From positions 698,283-762,282 of the forward strand of contig NZ_BQUV01000003.1 in the NCBI RefSeq assembly GCF_022835695.1: 64,000 nucleotides of DNA, read 5' to 3'. Position 1 is the stretch's first letter; each line of letters starts with the position of its first letter. The translations under genes and the position numbers were made by a program. Source of the stretch: Bradyrhizobium sp. Ce-3. Lineage in GTDB: Bacteria > Pseudomonadota > Alphaproteobacteria > Rhizobiales > Xanthobacteraceae. The notes beneath the pieces were generated by a model. That model worked only from the letters and a program-made list of their open reading frames with translations. It did not search any database and was not told the origin of the DNA. Below, in pieces: positions 8,543 to 18,082 of this stretch.

Positions 8543-9372
8543 GCGCGATCCGGTTCGATGACGTCTGGAAGGAATATGGCGACCACATCGTGCTCGAGCG
8601 CATCACGATGGAGGTCGAGCCGCGCGCCTTCATCGCGCTGGTCGGTCCGTCCGGCTGCGGCAAGACCACGCTGCTGCGGATGCTGCTCGGCGAAGAACAG
8701 CCGAGCCGCGGCCAGATTCTGGTCGACGGCAAGCCGCTGCCGGCCGAACCGGATGCCGACCGCGGCGTGGTGTTTCAACGCTACTCGGTGTTTCCGCATC
8801 TGACCGTGCTGCAGAACGTCATGCTCGGCCGCGAATTGCGCGATGCCAAATTCTCCGCGCGCTTGTTCGGCGCCGCGCGCCGCGCCGCCATGGACGATGC
8901 GATGAAGCTCTTGGCCGAGGTCGGGCTTGCCGGCCAGGAGAGCAAATATCCATCCGCGTTGTCCGGCGGCATGCAGCAGCGCCTCGCGCTGGCGCAGGCG
9001 ATCATGCGCGGGCCGAAGATCCTGCTGCTCGACGAGCCGTTCGGCGCGCTCGATCCGGGAATCCGCGCCGATATCCATCTGTTGATGAAACGGCTCTGGA
9101 CCGAGACCCATCTGACGGTCGTGATGGTGACGCATGACCTCAGTGAGGCGTTCGGCCTCGCCACGCGCGTGATCGCGCTGGAGCGGTCGCGCAACCGGCC
9201 CGAGGAGCGCGAGCGCTACGGCGCCACGGTGTCGCGCGACCTCGAGATCTTCCCACGCCGCAGCGCCGAGCTGCGGTCATCGGTTCAACCAGCTCCGGCC
9301 GGGACGACCCGGTCAGGCAAGGAGCATCAGCCGGGACGGCCCGGCGCTCTCGTCTTGAAGGAGCAACCATGA
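8539..9372 (+). CDS. ABC transporter ATP-binding protein of the guanidine operon
   Basis: A 277-residue ABC ATPase. Walker A is GPSGCGKTT (about 35-43), the signature is SGGMQQRLALAQA, Walker B is LLLDEPFGALD and the H-loop lies in VTHDL. After residue about 215 a variable tail of some 60 residues follows, longer than in SsuB/TauB. It overlaps both neighbours by four bases (ATGA), so permease, ATPase and the first deiminase subunit are translationally coupled. It energises the predicted guanidine importer. Confidence 0.9.
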   Translation: MSAIRFDDVWKEYGDHIVLERITMEVEPRAFIALVGPSGCGKTTLLRMLLGEEQPSRGQILVDGKPLPAEPDADRGVVFQRYSVFPHLTVLQNVMLGRELRDAKFSARLFGAARRAAMDDAMKLLAEVGLAGQESKYPSALSGGMQQRLALAQAIMRGPKILLLDEPFGALDPGIRADIHLLMKRLWTETHLTVVMVTHDLSEAFGLATRVIALERSRNRPEERERYGATVSRDLEIFPRRSAELRSSVQPAPAGTTRSGKEHQPGRPGALVLKEQP

Positions 9373-10214
9373 TCCTCACAGAGGAACAGAAGGCCGAGAT
9401 CGCGGCACATACGCGGCGCTACAACGAGCTGAAAGCGGCCGGGCAGGAGCACGCGCCCCGGGCGCTGCCGGCGCCGACCTCGCGCGACGCCGCGCCGATC
9501 GCCGTTGATGCAATCATCCATCGTGAGACGGTTCCGGCCGGCTGGTACTGGACCACGCAGCTGAACCGTGGCGAGACGTTGCGCATCGTCAACACACAGG
9601 GGATATCGACCGTCAGCCTGCTCGCCTGGAATGCCGCCGACACCACCGAGCGGCTCAACCACGCCGACACCATCAAGGTGCAATGGGCGGCGCGACTGCA
9701 GAAGGGCCGTGTGTTGCTGTCGGACATGGGCCGGGCGCTGCTCGGCATCACCGAGGACAGCAGCGCCGCGCATGATGCCGTGGTCGGCGGCTCGACCGCG
9801 GCGACCAACCGGGCAAACTACGGCGAAGGCGATTTTCGCAACACGCGCGACAACTTCATTCTCGCCGCGGCCAAGCTCGGGCTCGATCGCCGCGACGTCC
9901 ATCCCTGTGTCAGCTTCTTCGCGCCGGTCGCGATCGACGCCGACGGCAAGTTTGTCTGGTCTGACGCGCGCAGGCAGAAAGGGGACTTCGTCGAGCTGCG
10001 CGCGGAAATGGATCTGCTGATTGCATTGTCGAACTGTCCGCATCCGCTCGATCCGGTCAGGACCTATCCGCAAGCGAGCGTCGAGATCGTGCGCTATCGC
10101 GCCGGTGCGCCCGCGGCTGACGATTTGTGCCGGACCGCGACCGCCGAGGCGGTCCGCGCCTATCAGAACAATGCGCTGTATTTCGGCGAGACCAGCGAAG
10201 GAGCCGGGCAATGA
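9369..10214 (+). CDS. cgdA: Carboxyguanidine deiminase subunit A (DUF1989, 'urea carboxylase-associated protein')
   Basis: A 281-residue DUF1989 protein, the longer of the two paralogues always found next to such carboxylases. Characteristic segments are NTQGISTVSLLAWNA near the middle and ALSNCPHPLDP towards the end. The family was long annotated as urea carboxylase-associated protein; the two-subunit enzyme has been shown to deiminate carboxyguanidine to allophanate and ammonia. Subunit letter is assigned by length and order, so A versus B could be swapped. Overlaps the ATPase and the second subunit by four bases each. Confidence 0.87.
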   Translation: MILTEEQKAEIAAHTRRYNELKAAGQEHAPRALPAPTSRDAAPIAVDAIIHRETVPAGWYWTTQLNRGETLRIVNTQGISTVSLLAWNAADTTERLNHADTIKVQWAARLQKGRVLLSDMGRALLGITEDSSAAHDAVVGGSTAATNRANYGEGDFRNTRDNFILAAAKLGLDRRDVHPCVSFFAPVAIDADGKFVWSDARRQKGDFVELRAEMDLLIALSNCPHPLDPVRTYPQASVEIVRYRAGAPAADDLCRTATAEAVRAYQNNALYFGETSEGAGQ

Positions 10215-10876
10215 CCATGCAATCCGTTCGGACCGGCCGCATCGTTCTCGATGCGGAAATTGCCGCACGCAAGCCGTGGTCGGCTGTCATCCGCAAGGGC
10301 CAGGCGCTGCGGATCACCGATACCCATGGCCAGCAGGCGGTCGATACGCTGTTCTACCGCGCCGACGACTATCAGGAGCGCTACAGCGGCCAGGATACGC
10401 TGCGCGCGCAGGGCTCGGCCTATGTCGGGCTCGGCACCAGGATCATGTCCAATGAGGGCCGGGTGATGCTGCGCGTCACCGCCGACAGCTGCGGCCTTCA
10501 CGACACTTCCGCGGGCGCCTGCTCCTGCGAGAGCAACACCGTACGGTTCGGCCACCAGACCCGCTACCAGCACGCATGCCGCGAGAATTTCGTCATCGAA
10601 GCCGCGAAATACGGCATGTCGAAACGCGACATCGTGCCGAATCTGAACTTCTTCATGAACGTGCCGATCGATCCCGCCGGCAATTTCACCGTGGTCGACG
10701 GCGTCTCCAGGCCCGGCGACGCCATCGAGCTGGTCGCCGAGATGGACGTGCTGTGCCTGATCTCGAACTGCCCGCAGATCAACAACCCCTGCAACGGCTT
10801 CTTCCCGACGCCGGTCCAGGTGACGATCTACGAGCCCGCGATCGTCGAGCCCACGATTTTCAAGTCGGGAGCGTGA
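10211..10876 (+). CDS. cgdB: Carboxyguanidine deiminase subunit B (DUF1989)
   Basis: A 221-residue DUF1989 protein, paralogous to the preceding one: DTHGQQAVDTLFY corresponds to the first block, followed by a cysteine-rich stretch (about 90-115) and the shared ending ISNCPQINNPCNG. I start at ATG 10211, which overlaps the upstream stop as ATGA; the open frame extends to 10127 inside the preceding gene. Together with the upstream subunit it should convert carboxyguanidine to allophanate. Three bases separate it from the carboxylase gene, so both are made from one message. Confidence 0.87.
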   Translation: MTMQSVRTGRIVLDAEIAARKPWSAVIRKGQALRITDTHGQQAVDTLFYRADDYQERYSGQDTLRAQGSAYVGLGTRIMSNEGRVMLRVTADSCGLHDTSAGACSCESNTVRFGHQTRYQHACRENFVIEAAKYGMSKRDIVPNLNFFMNVPIDPAGNFTVVDGVSRPGDAIELVAEMDVLCLISNCPQINNPCNGFFPTPVQVTIYEPAIVEPTIFKSGA

Positions 10877-10879
10877 GGC

Positions 10880-13800
10880 ATGTTCAGCAAGGTCCTGATT
10901 GCCAACCGCGGCGAGATCGCCGGGCGGATCGGCAGAACATTGCACCGCTTGGGCATCGCTTCGGTCGCGGTCTATTCCGATGCCGACCGCTTCACCCGGC
11001 CGGTGCTCGACGCCGACGAGGCGGTGCGGATCGGCCCCGCGCCGGCAGCCGAAAGCTATCTCAACGTCGATGCGATCATGGCGGCGTGTCTTGCGACCGG
11101 CGCGCAGGCGGTGCATCCCGGTTACGGTTTCCTGTCGGAGAACCGCCGCTTTGCCGAACGGCTCGCCGAGCACGGCATCAGATTCATCGGGCCGCGGCCG
11201 GAGCATCTTGACGCCTTCGGCCTCAAGCACAAGGCACGCGAGATCGCCGAACGCAGCGGCGTGCCGCTGCTGCCGGGCTCCGGCCTGCTGGAGACCATCG
11301 ACGAGGCGGTGCGCGAGGCTGAGAGAATCGGCTTTCCGGTGATGCTGAAGAGCACGGCGGGGGGCGGTGGCATCGGCATGCAGCTCTGCCACAATATGGC
11401 GGCCTTGCGCGAGCGATTTGAATCCGTGCAGCGCACGGCGCGCGCAAGCTTCGGCGACGCCCGGGTCTATCTCGAACGCTTCGTCGCCCAGGCGCGCCAC
11501 ATCGAGGTGCAGATCTTCGGCAACGGCAAAGGCGACGTGGTCGCGCTCGGCGAGCGCGACTGCTCGCTGCAGCGGCGCAACCAGAAGGTCTTCGAGGAGA
11601 CCCCGGCGCCGGGGCTGTCCACCGAGATCAGGCGGCGGCTGCATGCGGCTGCGGTGTCGCTTGGCAAGGCGGTGGCTTACGAATCCGCTGGCACCGTCGA
11701 GTTCATCTACGACGTCGCGCGCGAGGATTTCTACTTCCTCGAGGTCAACACCCGCCTCCAGGTCGAGCATCCCGTCACCGAGCAGGTCACCGGCGTCGAC
11801 CTCGTCGAATGGATGATCCGGCAGGCGGCCGGAGAAGACGTGCTGGGCCAGGCGGGTCAGCTCGAACCAAAGGGCGCGGCGATCGAGGTGCGGCTCTATG
11901 CCGAGAACCCCGGCGCCGCCTTTCGCCCGAGCGCGGGCCGGCTGACGAAGGTCAGCTTCTCGCCAGACGCGCGGATCGACGGCTGGATCGAGACCGGGAC
12001 AGAAGTGTCGCCGTTCTACGATCCGATGCTGGCCAAGATCATCGTGTCGGCTGAGACGCGCGAGGCCGCGATCGCGAAGTTGAGCAAAGCGCTCGATCAG
12101 ACGGTGGTGGCCGGGATCGAGACCAATCTCGACTATCTGCGTGCGATCGCTGTGTCCGACGTGTTCCGCAGCGGGCAGGTGGCGACCAGCGTGCTTGGCG
12201 CCTTCGCCTATCGTCCCCGTACCATCGACGTTGTCGCGCCCGGTGCGCAGAGCGGCGTGCAGGAGCTGCCCGGCCGCCTGCATCTCTGGCATGTCGGGGT
12301 GCCGCCGAGCGGCCCGATGGACGAGCGGTCGTTTCGCCTCGCCAACCGCGTCGTGGGCAATCCGGAAGTAACGACCGCACTGGAGCTGACGGTCAACGGG
12401 CCGACCCTGCACTTCAACACCGATGCGATCGTCGCGCTGTCGGGCGCGCAGATGAAGGCGGCGCTCGACGGTGCCGATGTCGGCCATGACGAGCCGGTCG
12501 CGGTCCGCGCCGGTCAGACGCTTGCCATCGGCAGCATCAAGGGGCCGGGGCAGCGCACCTATCTGGCTGTGCGCGGCGGCATCGACGTGCCGGAGATTCT
12601 CGGCTCGCGCGCCGTGTTCGCGCTCGGCGCCTTCGGCGGCCATGCGACGGGTTCGCTGAAGGCCGGCGACGTGCTGCATATCGGCGCGGAGAGCCCTGAC
12701 CTTGCGGCGCCGCGGTGCGCAACGGAGGACGAACGTCTGCAGCTGACATCTGCCTGGAAGATCGGCGTGGTCTACGGTCCGCACGGCGCGCCGGATTTCT
12801 TCCTCGACGACGACATCGAGACGCTGTTCGCATCGAGCTACGAGGTGCACTTCAACAGCGCCCGCACCGGCGTGCGGCTGATCGGGCCGAAGCCGCGCTG
12901 GGCCCGTGCCGATGGCGGCGAGGCCGGACTGCATCCGTCGAACATCCACGACAACGCCTATGCGGTCGGCTCGATCGACTTCACCGGCGACATGCCGATC
13001 ATTCTCGGGCCCGACGGACCGAGCCTCGGCGGCTTCGTCTGTCCGGCGGTGGTCGCGCGCGACGAACTCTGGAAAATCGGCCAGCTGCGGCCCGGCGACA
13101 CCGTCCGCTTCGTGCCGGTGAAGCGTGACGATCCGGTTGCCGGTCCCACGGTGCTGCATGCACCCGAGCTCGGCTCGGCCATCGTCGGACGCAATGATGA
13201 TGGCCCGATCCCGGTGGTGTATCGCCGCGCCGGGGACGACAATCTCCTGGTCGAATATGGCCCGATGGAGCTCGACATCGCGTTGCGGCTGCGCGTCCAT
13301 GTGCTGGCGCAGGCGCTCGATGAGGCGAAGCTCGGCGGCCTCATCGACCTCACGCCCGGCATCCGCTCGCTGCAGATCCATTATGACGGCACTACGCTGT
13401 CGCGAACGAAGTTGCTCGACCTGCTCAGGCGGATCGAGCGCGAACTGCCTGATGTTGATGCGATGCGGGTGCCGAGCCGCACCGTGCATCTGCCGCTGTC
13501 ATGGCGCGATCCGCAGGCCGAGCTCGCGATGCGCAAGTATCAGGAGCTGGTGCGCGCGGATGCACCATGGTGTCCGTCGAATGTCGAGTTCATCCGCCGC
13601 ATCAACGGGCTCGGCAGCGAGGATGACGTCCGCCGCATCGTGTTCGACGCGGACTATTTCGTGCTCGGCCTCGGCGACGTCTATCTCGGCGCGCCGGTGG
13701 CGACCCCGCTCGACCCGCGGCATCGCCTCGTGACCACGAAGTACAATCCGGCGCGGACCTGGACGCCGGAGAACGCGGTCGGCATCGGCGGCGCCTATAT

Positions 13801-14422
13801 GTGCATCTACGGCATGGAAGGGCCGGGCGGCTACCAGCTGTTCGGCCGCACCATCCAGGTCTGGAACAGCTGGCGCACCACGCGGGTGTTCGAGCCTGGC
13901 CATCCCTGGCTGTTGCGGTTCTTCGACAAGATCCGCTTCTTTCCGGTCGATGCCGACGAGCTGCTCGACGCCCGCGCCGCATTCCCGCACGGCCAATACG
14001 ACATCAGGATCGAGGAGGGCGAATTCTCCTACGCCGACTACGCGAAGTCGCTGGCCGAGACGCAGCCGTCGATCGCGGCGTTCAAGGCGACGCAGCAGGC
14101 CGCATTCGATGCCGAGCGTCAGCGCTGGCGCGCAATGAAGCTCGACGAGGCGCCGGTGGAGTCGATCGATGTCGGGGCCTCGGCAACCGGCATTCCCGAC
14201 GGTCAGCTCGGGGCCTTCTCTGAAGTACCCGGCAACATCTGGAAGATCCTGGTCGAGGAGGGCGCCAAGGTTGCGGCCGGCGACGTGCTTGCGATCATCG
14301 AGTCGATGAAGATGGAGATCAGTGTGCACGCGCCAAGCGCGGGCAGCATTGCGTCGATACCGGTCAAGCCCGGCCAGACGCTGAAGGCGGGCGATGTCGT
14401 GGCGCTGATCCGGCCGGAGTAG
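10880..14422 (+). CDS. Biotin-dependent guanidine carboxylase (annotated elsewhere as urea carboxylase)
   Basis: A 1,180-residue multidomain cytosolic carboxylase. Residues 1-450 are the biotin carboxylase with the ATP-grasp loop GGGGIGM (161-167) and EVNTRLQVEHPVTE (288-301). KipA/KipI-like carboxyltransferase domains follow (PPSGPMDERSFRLANRVVGN begins the AHS2-like part near 475; the AHS1-like part lies near 780-1000). The biotinyl domain ends the protein with ESMKME, the biotinylated lysine being about residue 1144. Reaction: guanidine + bicarbonate + ATP to carboxyguanidine. The guanidine rather than urea assignment rests on the riboswitch and the adjacent DUF1989 pair; I cannot align the discriminating active-site residue by eye. 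Confidence 0.9.
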   Translation: MFSKVLIANRGEIAGRIGRTLHRLGIASVAVYSDADRFTRPVLDADEAVRIGPAPAAESYLNVDAIMAACLATGAQAVHPGYGFLSENRRFAERLAEHGIRFIGPRPEHLDAFGLKHKAREIAERSGVPLLPGSGLLETIDEAVREAERIGFPVMLKSTAGGGGIGMQLCHNMAALRERFESVQRTARASFGDARVYLERFVAQARHIEVQIFGNGKGDVVALGERDCSLQRRNQKVFEETPAPGLSTEIRRRLHAAAVSLGKAVAYESAGTVEFIYDVAREDFYFLEVNTRLQVEHPVTEQVTGVDLVEWMIRQAAGEDVLGQAGQLEPKGAAIEVRLYAENPGAAFRPSAGRLTKVSFSPDARIDGWIETGTEVSPFYDPMLAKIIVSAETREAAIAKLSKALDQTVVAGIETNLDYLRAIAVSDVFRSGQVATSVLGAFAYRPRTIDVVAPGAQSGVQELPGRLHLWHVGVPPSGPMDERSFRLANRVVGNPEVTTALELTVNGPTLHFNTDAIVALSGAQMKAALDGADVGHDEPVAVRAGQTLAIGSIKGPGQRTYLAVRGGIDVPEILGSRAVFALGAFGGHATGSLKAGDVLHIGAESPDLAAPRCATEDERLQLTSAWKIGVVYGPHGAPDFFLDDDIETLFASSYEVHFNSARTGVRLIGPKPRWARADGGEAGLHPSNIHDNAYAVGSIDFTGDMPIILGPDGPSLGGFVCPAVVARDELWKIGQLRPGDTVRFVPVKRDDPVAGPTVLHAPELGSAIVGRNDDGPIPVVYRRAGDDNLLVEYGPMELDIALRLRVHVLAQALDEAKLGGLIDLTPGIRSLQIHYDGTTLSRTKLLDLLRRIERELPDVDAMRVPSRTVHLPLSWRDPQAELAMRKYQELVRADAPWCPSNVEFIRRINGLGSEDDVRRIVFDADYFVLGLGDVYLGAPVATPLDPRHRLVTTKYNPARTWTPENAVGIGGAYMCIYGMEGPGGYQLFGRTIQVWNSWRTTRVFEPGHPWLLRFFDKIRFFPVDADELLDARAAFPHGQYDIRIEEGEFSYADYAKSLAETQPSIAAFKATQQAAFDAERQRWRAMKLDEAPVESIDVGASATGIPDGQLGAFSEVPGNIWKILVEEGAKVAAGDVLAIIESMKMEISVHAPSAGSIASIPVKPGQTLKAGDVVALIRPE

Positions 14423-14482
14423 ATTCAGCCGTGTCACGAGTTTTTCGTGCAGATCTGTTGCGGTCCTGTCTCCGTCATTGCG

Positions 14483-15100
14483 CTATGGCGGGCGATCGGA
14501 CGGCAGCCGACAGCGCCACGCTTCGCTGGCAAGCAGCCGGCGCTGTCGGTCGGCGATGGCAGGCCATCCGGAGCGCACCACGCTGAGCACCGCAGCGTCG
14601 GCGGATGGGCCTTGATTACAGGCAAAATAGCCGCGAAGCCGTCCTTCGCAGTGGAAGCCGAGGCCGGTGTAGAGCTCGAGCGTCCGCCGCAGGCGCCAAT
14701 CCAGATGCACCTCGGCCCGCTCGACCGCGAGCACCTCGAACGCATGGCGCGTCATGAGATGCGTGACATGGCTGATGAGCACGACCTCGTCCAATCGTCC
14801 GCTGCTCCAGATCGGCGCCAGCGTCGCCCGCTTCTCCTCCGGCTCGAGCGCCGCGACAGCGGTAAGGCCGATGATGTCGCCTGACCCGGCGTCCTCGATC
14901 GCCAGGGCCGCCGTGACATTCGCGCAGCTCAGCGTGGCCGCCACGCGCGCGGCCGCCGCCTGGCCGGAGCCGCAGCGATCGAGCTGCCGAAGCGTGCCGG
15001 CGTCCCCGAGCTCCTTCACCCGCGAGATCCCGGAACCGTGGATCCTGGTGAGCAGGATGCGGTCGGTAGCCAAGGCTTCATGGCTGTCTGCGAATTGCAT
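14483..15100 (-). CDS. GNAT family N-acetyltransferase (putative)
   Basis: A 205-residue protein resembling RimJ/RimL-type acetyltransferases. The best evidence is the C-terminal half: an LYTGLGFHCEGRLRGYF segment matches the 'YERLGFRxEGxLR' acetyl-CoA fold ending and is followed by DAAVLSVVRSGWPA, the usual last strand. The N-terminal half is less conserved. It converges on the guanidine carboxylase and diverges from the LysR gene across 68 bases; regulation by that LysR is likely. Substrate unknown. Confidence 0.65.
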   Translation of the reverse strand: MQFADSHEALATDRILLTRIHGSGISRVKELGDAGTLRQLDRCGSGQAAAARVAATLSCANVTAALAIEDAGSGDIIGLTAVAALEPEEKRATLAPIWSSGRLDEVVLISHVTHLMTRHAFEVLAVERAEVHLDWRLRRTLELYTGLGFHCEGRLRGYFACNQGPSADAAVLSVVRSGWPAIADRQRRLLASEAWRCRLPSDRPP

Positions 15101-15168
15101 GCCCTATTGACGCATCGAACCAACATGCCGTCAAATGACTGGAATGGCAGTTCATATGCGGATTGGTC

Positions 15169-16083
15169 ATGTCCCTGAATCCGAGACACGTTGACCTGTT
15201 TCGCGAGGTCGTGCGTCACAACGGAATCACCAAGGCAGCGCTCAGTCTGCGGATCGGGCAGCCCTTTGTCAGTCGCGCCATCGCGCGGCTGGAGCGCGAG
15301 ATCGGTTTCGCGCTGTTCGAACGCGGGCGCGGCGGCGTCACGCTGACGCCGGAAGGCGAGATCTTCCTGCATGAGGTGGAGCGCAACCAGGCCGGGCTGG
15401 AGTATCTGGCGCGTGCGGCGCGCGGCATTCGCGCGCGGGGCAGCGGAACGCTGAGGATCGCCTGCCTTCCGGCATTCACCTATTCGTTGATGCCGCGGAT
15501 CGTCAGCAGCTTCTCCAGGAAGAACCCCGGCATCATGCTGTCGGTCGCCGTGCACAGCCCTGAACGGGTCTGGAGTCTGGTCGCTGCAGGCCAGTGCGAT
15601 GTCGGGCTGGCGCGACCCCAGTCAGGTTTTGCGGCGGTCGACGACGAACTGCTGATGACGACCGACGCAATCTGCGTGCTGCCGCGTCAGCACGGGCTGA
15701 AGTCCAAGCGATTGATCAGGCCAAAAGACCTGCACGGCGAGGCGATGATTGCGCCGGCGCCGGGCGCGCCGCATCGCACGCGCCTCGAGCGCGCCTTCGA
15801 GGACGCCGGGGCCGAGGTCAGAACGGTGGCCGAGATTCAGTACAGCATGCAGCGCTGCGCCCTGGTTGCGCAGGGACTGGGCTTCTCGATCGTCGATCCC
15901 GTGGTGGCGCGCGATTTTGCCAGCGCCCGGATCGTGCTCAAGCCGTTCACGCCGCGGCTGGAGCTCACCACGGTGCTGCTGTTTCCGTCGCAACGGCCGC
16001 GCAGCCGTCTTGCGCTCGAATTCTGCGAGCTGGTTCGCGCCGAGACTGCGGAATACAGAAAGCCCGCCCGCGCTCCGGTCTGA
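15169..16083 (+). CDS. LysR family transcriptional regulator
   Basis: A 304-residue LysR regulator. The winged helix-turn-helix occupies residues about 3-60 (LFREVVRHNGITKAALSLRIGQPFVSRAIARLE) and includes RIGQPFVSRAI as recognition helix; a type 2 periplasmic-binding-like effector domain fills the remainder. I use ATG 15169; a TTG two codons earlier (15163) is an alternative. The N-terminus NPRHVDLFREV resembles regulators of opine or amino-acid catabolism. Divergent from the GNAT gene, its most probable target. Confidence 0.86.
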   Translation: MSLNPRHVDLFREVVRHNGITKAALSLRIGQPFVSRAIARLEREIGFALFERGRGGVTLTPEGEIFLHEVERNQAGLEYLARAARGIRARGSGTLRIACLPAFTYSLMPRIVSSFSRKNPGIMLSVAVHSPERVWSLVAAGQCDVGLARPQSGFAAVDDELLMTTDAICVLPRQHGLKSKRLIRPKDLHGEAMIAPAPGAPHRTRLERAFEDAGAEVRTVAEIQYSMQRCALVAQGLGFSIVDPVVARDFASARIVLKPFTPRLELTTVLLFPSQRPRSRLALEFCELVRAETAEYRKPARAPV

Positions 16084-16190
16084 CCTCTGTGTCACGTTCC
16101 GGACAATGCCACTCCGATCGGCGACAGCTGGGCTTCTGGTATCAACCTCTGATCTGTTCTACACTATGCCAACCGGTTGGATTGCCAGTC

Positions 16191-17966
16191 ATGGTGCAAG
16201 AGCAGCCAGCGCGAGTCGAGCGTAGATTGTCGGCGATACTGGCCGCCGACGTGGCTGGCTACTCGCGGCTCATGCACGATGACGAAGAGACCACGCATGC
16301 AAAGCTTGGCGGGCTCCTGACAGATGCCGTTGAGCCCGCAATCACCGAACACCGTGGCCGCATTGTCAAGCGAACCGGAGATGGGTTCCTGGCGGAGTTT
16401 CCGAGTGCGGTCGAGGCGGTCAGAGCTGCTGTACGGTTTCAAGCCCGTATCTCCGAGCTCACGGCCAGTGACGCGAATGACAGGCGCATTGCTTTCCGTG
16501 TCGGCGTCAATATCGGCGACGTCATCGTCGAGCCGCATGACATCTTTGGAGACGGCGTTAACATTGCCGCGCGGCTTGAGGGCATTGCAGAACCCGGTGG
16601 CATCTGCATCTCGTCTTCCGCTTACGAGCAAGTCCGAGGCAAGGTTGGCGTTGAGTTCGTCGATTTGGGCGAGCGGAGTCTCAAAAATATCGATCGCCCG
16701 GTCCGCGCCTATGCCACGGTTCCGTCGACACGAGCGGAAGGCGCAAGAGCGAGCCCGATTTCACCGCCGCCTCTTTCGATCATTGTATTGCCGTTCGCGA
16801 ATCTCAGTGGTGATCCCAAGCAGGATTACTTTGTCGACGGTGTCACCGAGAGCCTGACTACCGACTTGTCGCGCATCAGGGGCTCGTTCGTGATCGGTCG
16901 CCACACCGCATTCACCTACAAGGACAAATCGATTGATCTCAAGGAGATTGGCCGTGAATTGAGCATCCGCTATGTGCTTGAGGGCTCGGTTCAGCGCAGC
17001 GACAACCGGCTTCGAGTGAACGTGCAGCTTGTCGATGCCGAAACCGCCCACCACCTCTGGGCCGAGCGTTTCGACAAAGCTGTTACCGATCTTTTCGACG
17101 TGCAGGACGAGATCGTGTCCCGGCTCGCGAACACCTTGAATGCTCAACTGATCGCGGCTGAGGCGAGGCGAGCAGAGCGCTCATTACAGCCCAATTCCTT
17201 GGATCTCTATTTTCGAGGCATGGCGCACTGGAACAAGAGTTGGACCCCGGAGCACATGAAGCGAGCGCGGGGCTATTTCGAACGTGCGCTGGAACTTGAT
17301 CCTGAAAATGTGGATGCATTGGTGGGAATTGCAGCGATCGACACGGCCAGTGCCGTCCATTTTATTGTCGATGATGTGTTTTCCCGGTTTCAATCGGCCG
17401 AGGCATATCTTGTGAAAGCCTTGTCGCTGGCCCCGGAACATGCCGCGGCCCACATGTTCCTGGGCTGTGTCCAAGTCTGCTCCGGTCATGCAGCGCAAGG
17501 CTTGGCGGAATGCGAGCACGCACTGGTCTTGAACAGGAATCTGGCCGAAGCGCATAGTACGCTCGGTGCCATCAAGGCGATGGTTGGCCGGCCGACGGAA
17601 ACCGAGGCACACATACTGGAAGCGCTTCGATTGTCCCCGCTCGACGGGGCGGCGCATCGATGGATGAGTTATGTGGCGTTTTCCAAATTGTACGTCGGAG
17701 CCGATGCCGAGGCGGTGATATGGTTACGGCGATCTCTGAAGGCCAATACAAACTATCCTTGGGCTCACTTCGCACTCGCCGCGGCATACTCGCTTTCCGG
17801 TGAGCTGGAAGAGGCGAAAGCTGCTGCGAAAGCCGGACTCGCGCTTGATCCCGGTTTCACCATCCGCCGATTGAAGGCCTTTCCATTCTCGGGCGATGAG
17901 TCGTTCCGAGCCGGAATCAGGCGATTGATCAAGGGCATGCACTTGGCCGGGCTACCGGAGGGGTGA
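16191..17966 (+). CDS. Class III adenylate cyclase with TolB-like and TPR domains
   Basis: A 591-residue signalling protein. Residues 10-175 form a class III nucleotide cyclase with both metal aspartates (Asp20 in ILAADVAGYSRLM, Asp64 in RTGDGFLAEF) and FGDGVNIAARLEGIA carrying the transition-state Asn and Arg. A FlgO/TolB-like domain follows (IIVLPFANLSGDPKQDYFVDG, about 205-330), then tetratricopeptide repeats to the C-terminus (for example ARGYFERALELDPENVDAL). No transmembrane helix precedes the cyclase, so it is probably cytosolic. This architecture is strongly expanded in Bradyrhizobium. The frame is open back to 15594 inside lysR, but ATG 16191 is the family-typical start. Its codon use is less GC-biased than the neighbours. 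Confidence 0.9.
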   Translation: MVQEQPARVERRLSAILAADVAGYSRLMHDDEETTHAKLGGLLTDAVEPAITEHRGRIVKRTGDGFLAEFPSAVEAVRAAVRFQARISELTASDANDRRIAFRVGVNIGDVIVEPHDIFGDGVNIAARLEGIAEPGGICISSSAYEQVRGKVGVEFVDLGERSLKNIDRPVRAYATVPSTRAEGARASPISPPPLSIIVLPFANLSGDPKQDYFVDGVTESLTTDLSRIRGSFVIGRHTAFTYKDKSIDLKEIGRELSIRYVLEGSVQRSDNRLRVNVQLVDAETAHHLWAERFDKAVTDLFDVQDEIVSRLANTLNAQLIAAEARRAERSLQPNSLDLYFRGMAHWNKSWTPEHMKRARGYFERALELDPENVDALVGIAAIDTASAVHFIVDDVFSRFQSAEAYLVKALSLAPEHAAAHMFLGCVQVCSGHAAQGLAECEHALVLNRNLAEAHSTLGAIKAMVGRPTETEAHILEALRLSPLDGAAHRWMSYVAFSKLYVGADAEAVIWLRRSLKANTNYPWAHFALAAAYSLSGELEEAKAAAKAGLALDPGFTIRRLKAFPFSGDESFRAGIRRLIKGMHLAGLPEG

Positions 17967-18082
17967 GTTCGGCGATGTCGGAATTGGGTGAGAACCGGCA
18001 ATGCTCTGATTGAGAGCAGGTTTCTGCTCAGCACCGAACAGGCAATATTGCGAAGGCTGGTCCGGTTCGGCCGGCCGCCGCC

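Noticed and set aside
10163-13489. 1,108-codon open frame on the minus strand opposite the guanidine carboxylase
   Set aside because: It is the antisense shadow of a long GC-rich gene; its product is Arg/His/Asp-rich low-complexity sequence with no family features.
10880-14422. Calling the large carboxylase a urea carboxylase
   Set aside because: The leader is a guanidine-I riboswitch and the neighbours are carboxyguanidine deiminase subunits, so guanidine is the better substrate assignment.
18014-18029. GAGCAG/CTGCTC hairpin after the cyclase gene as a terminator
   Set aside because: Six-base stem with no T-run on either strand; too weak to list.
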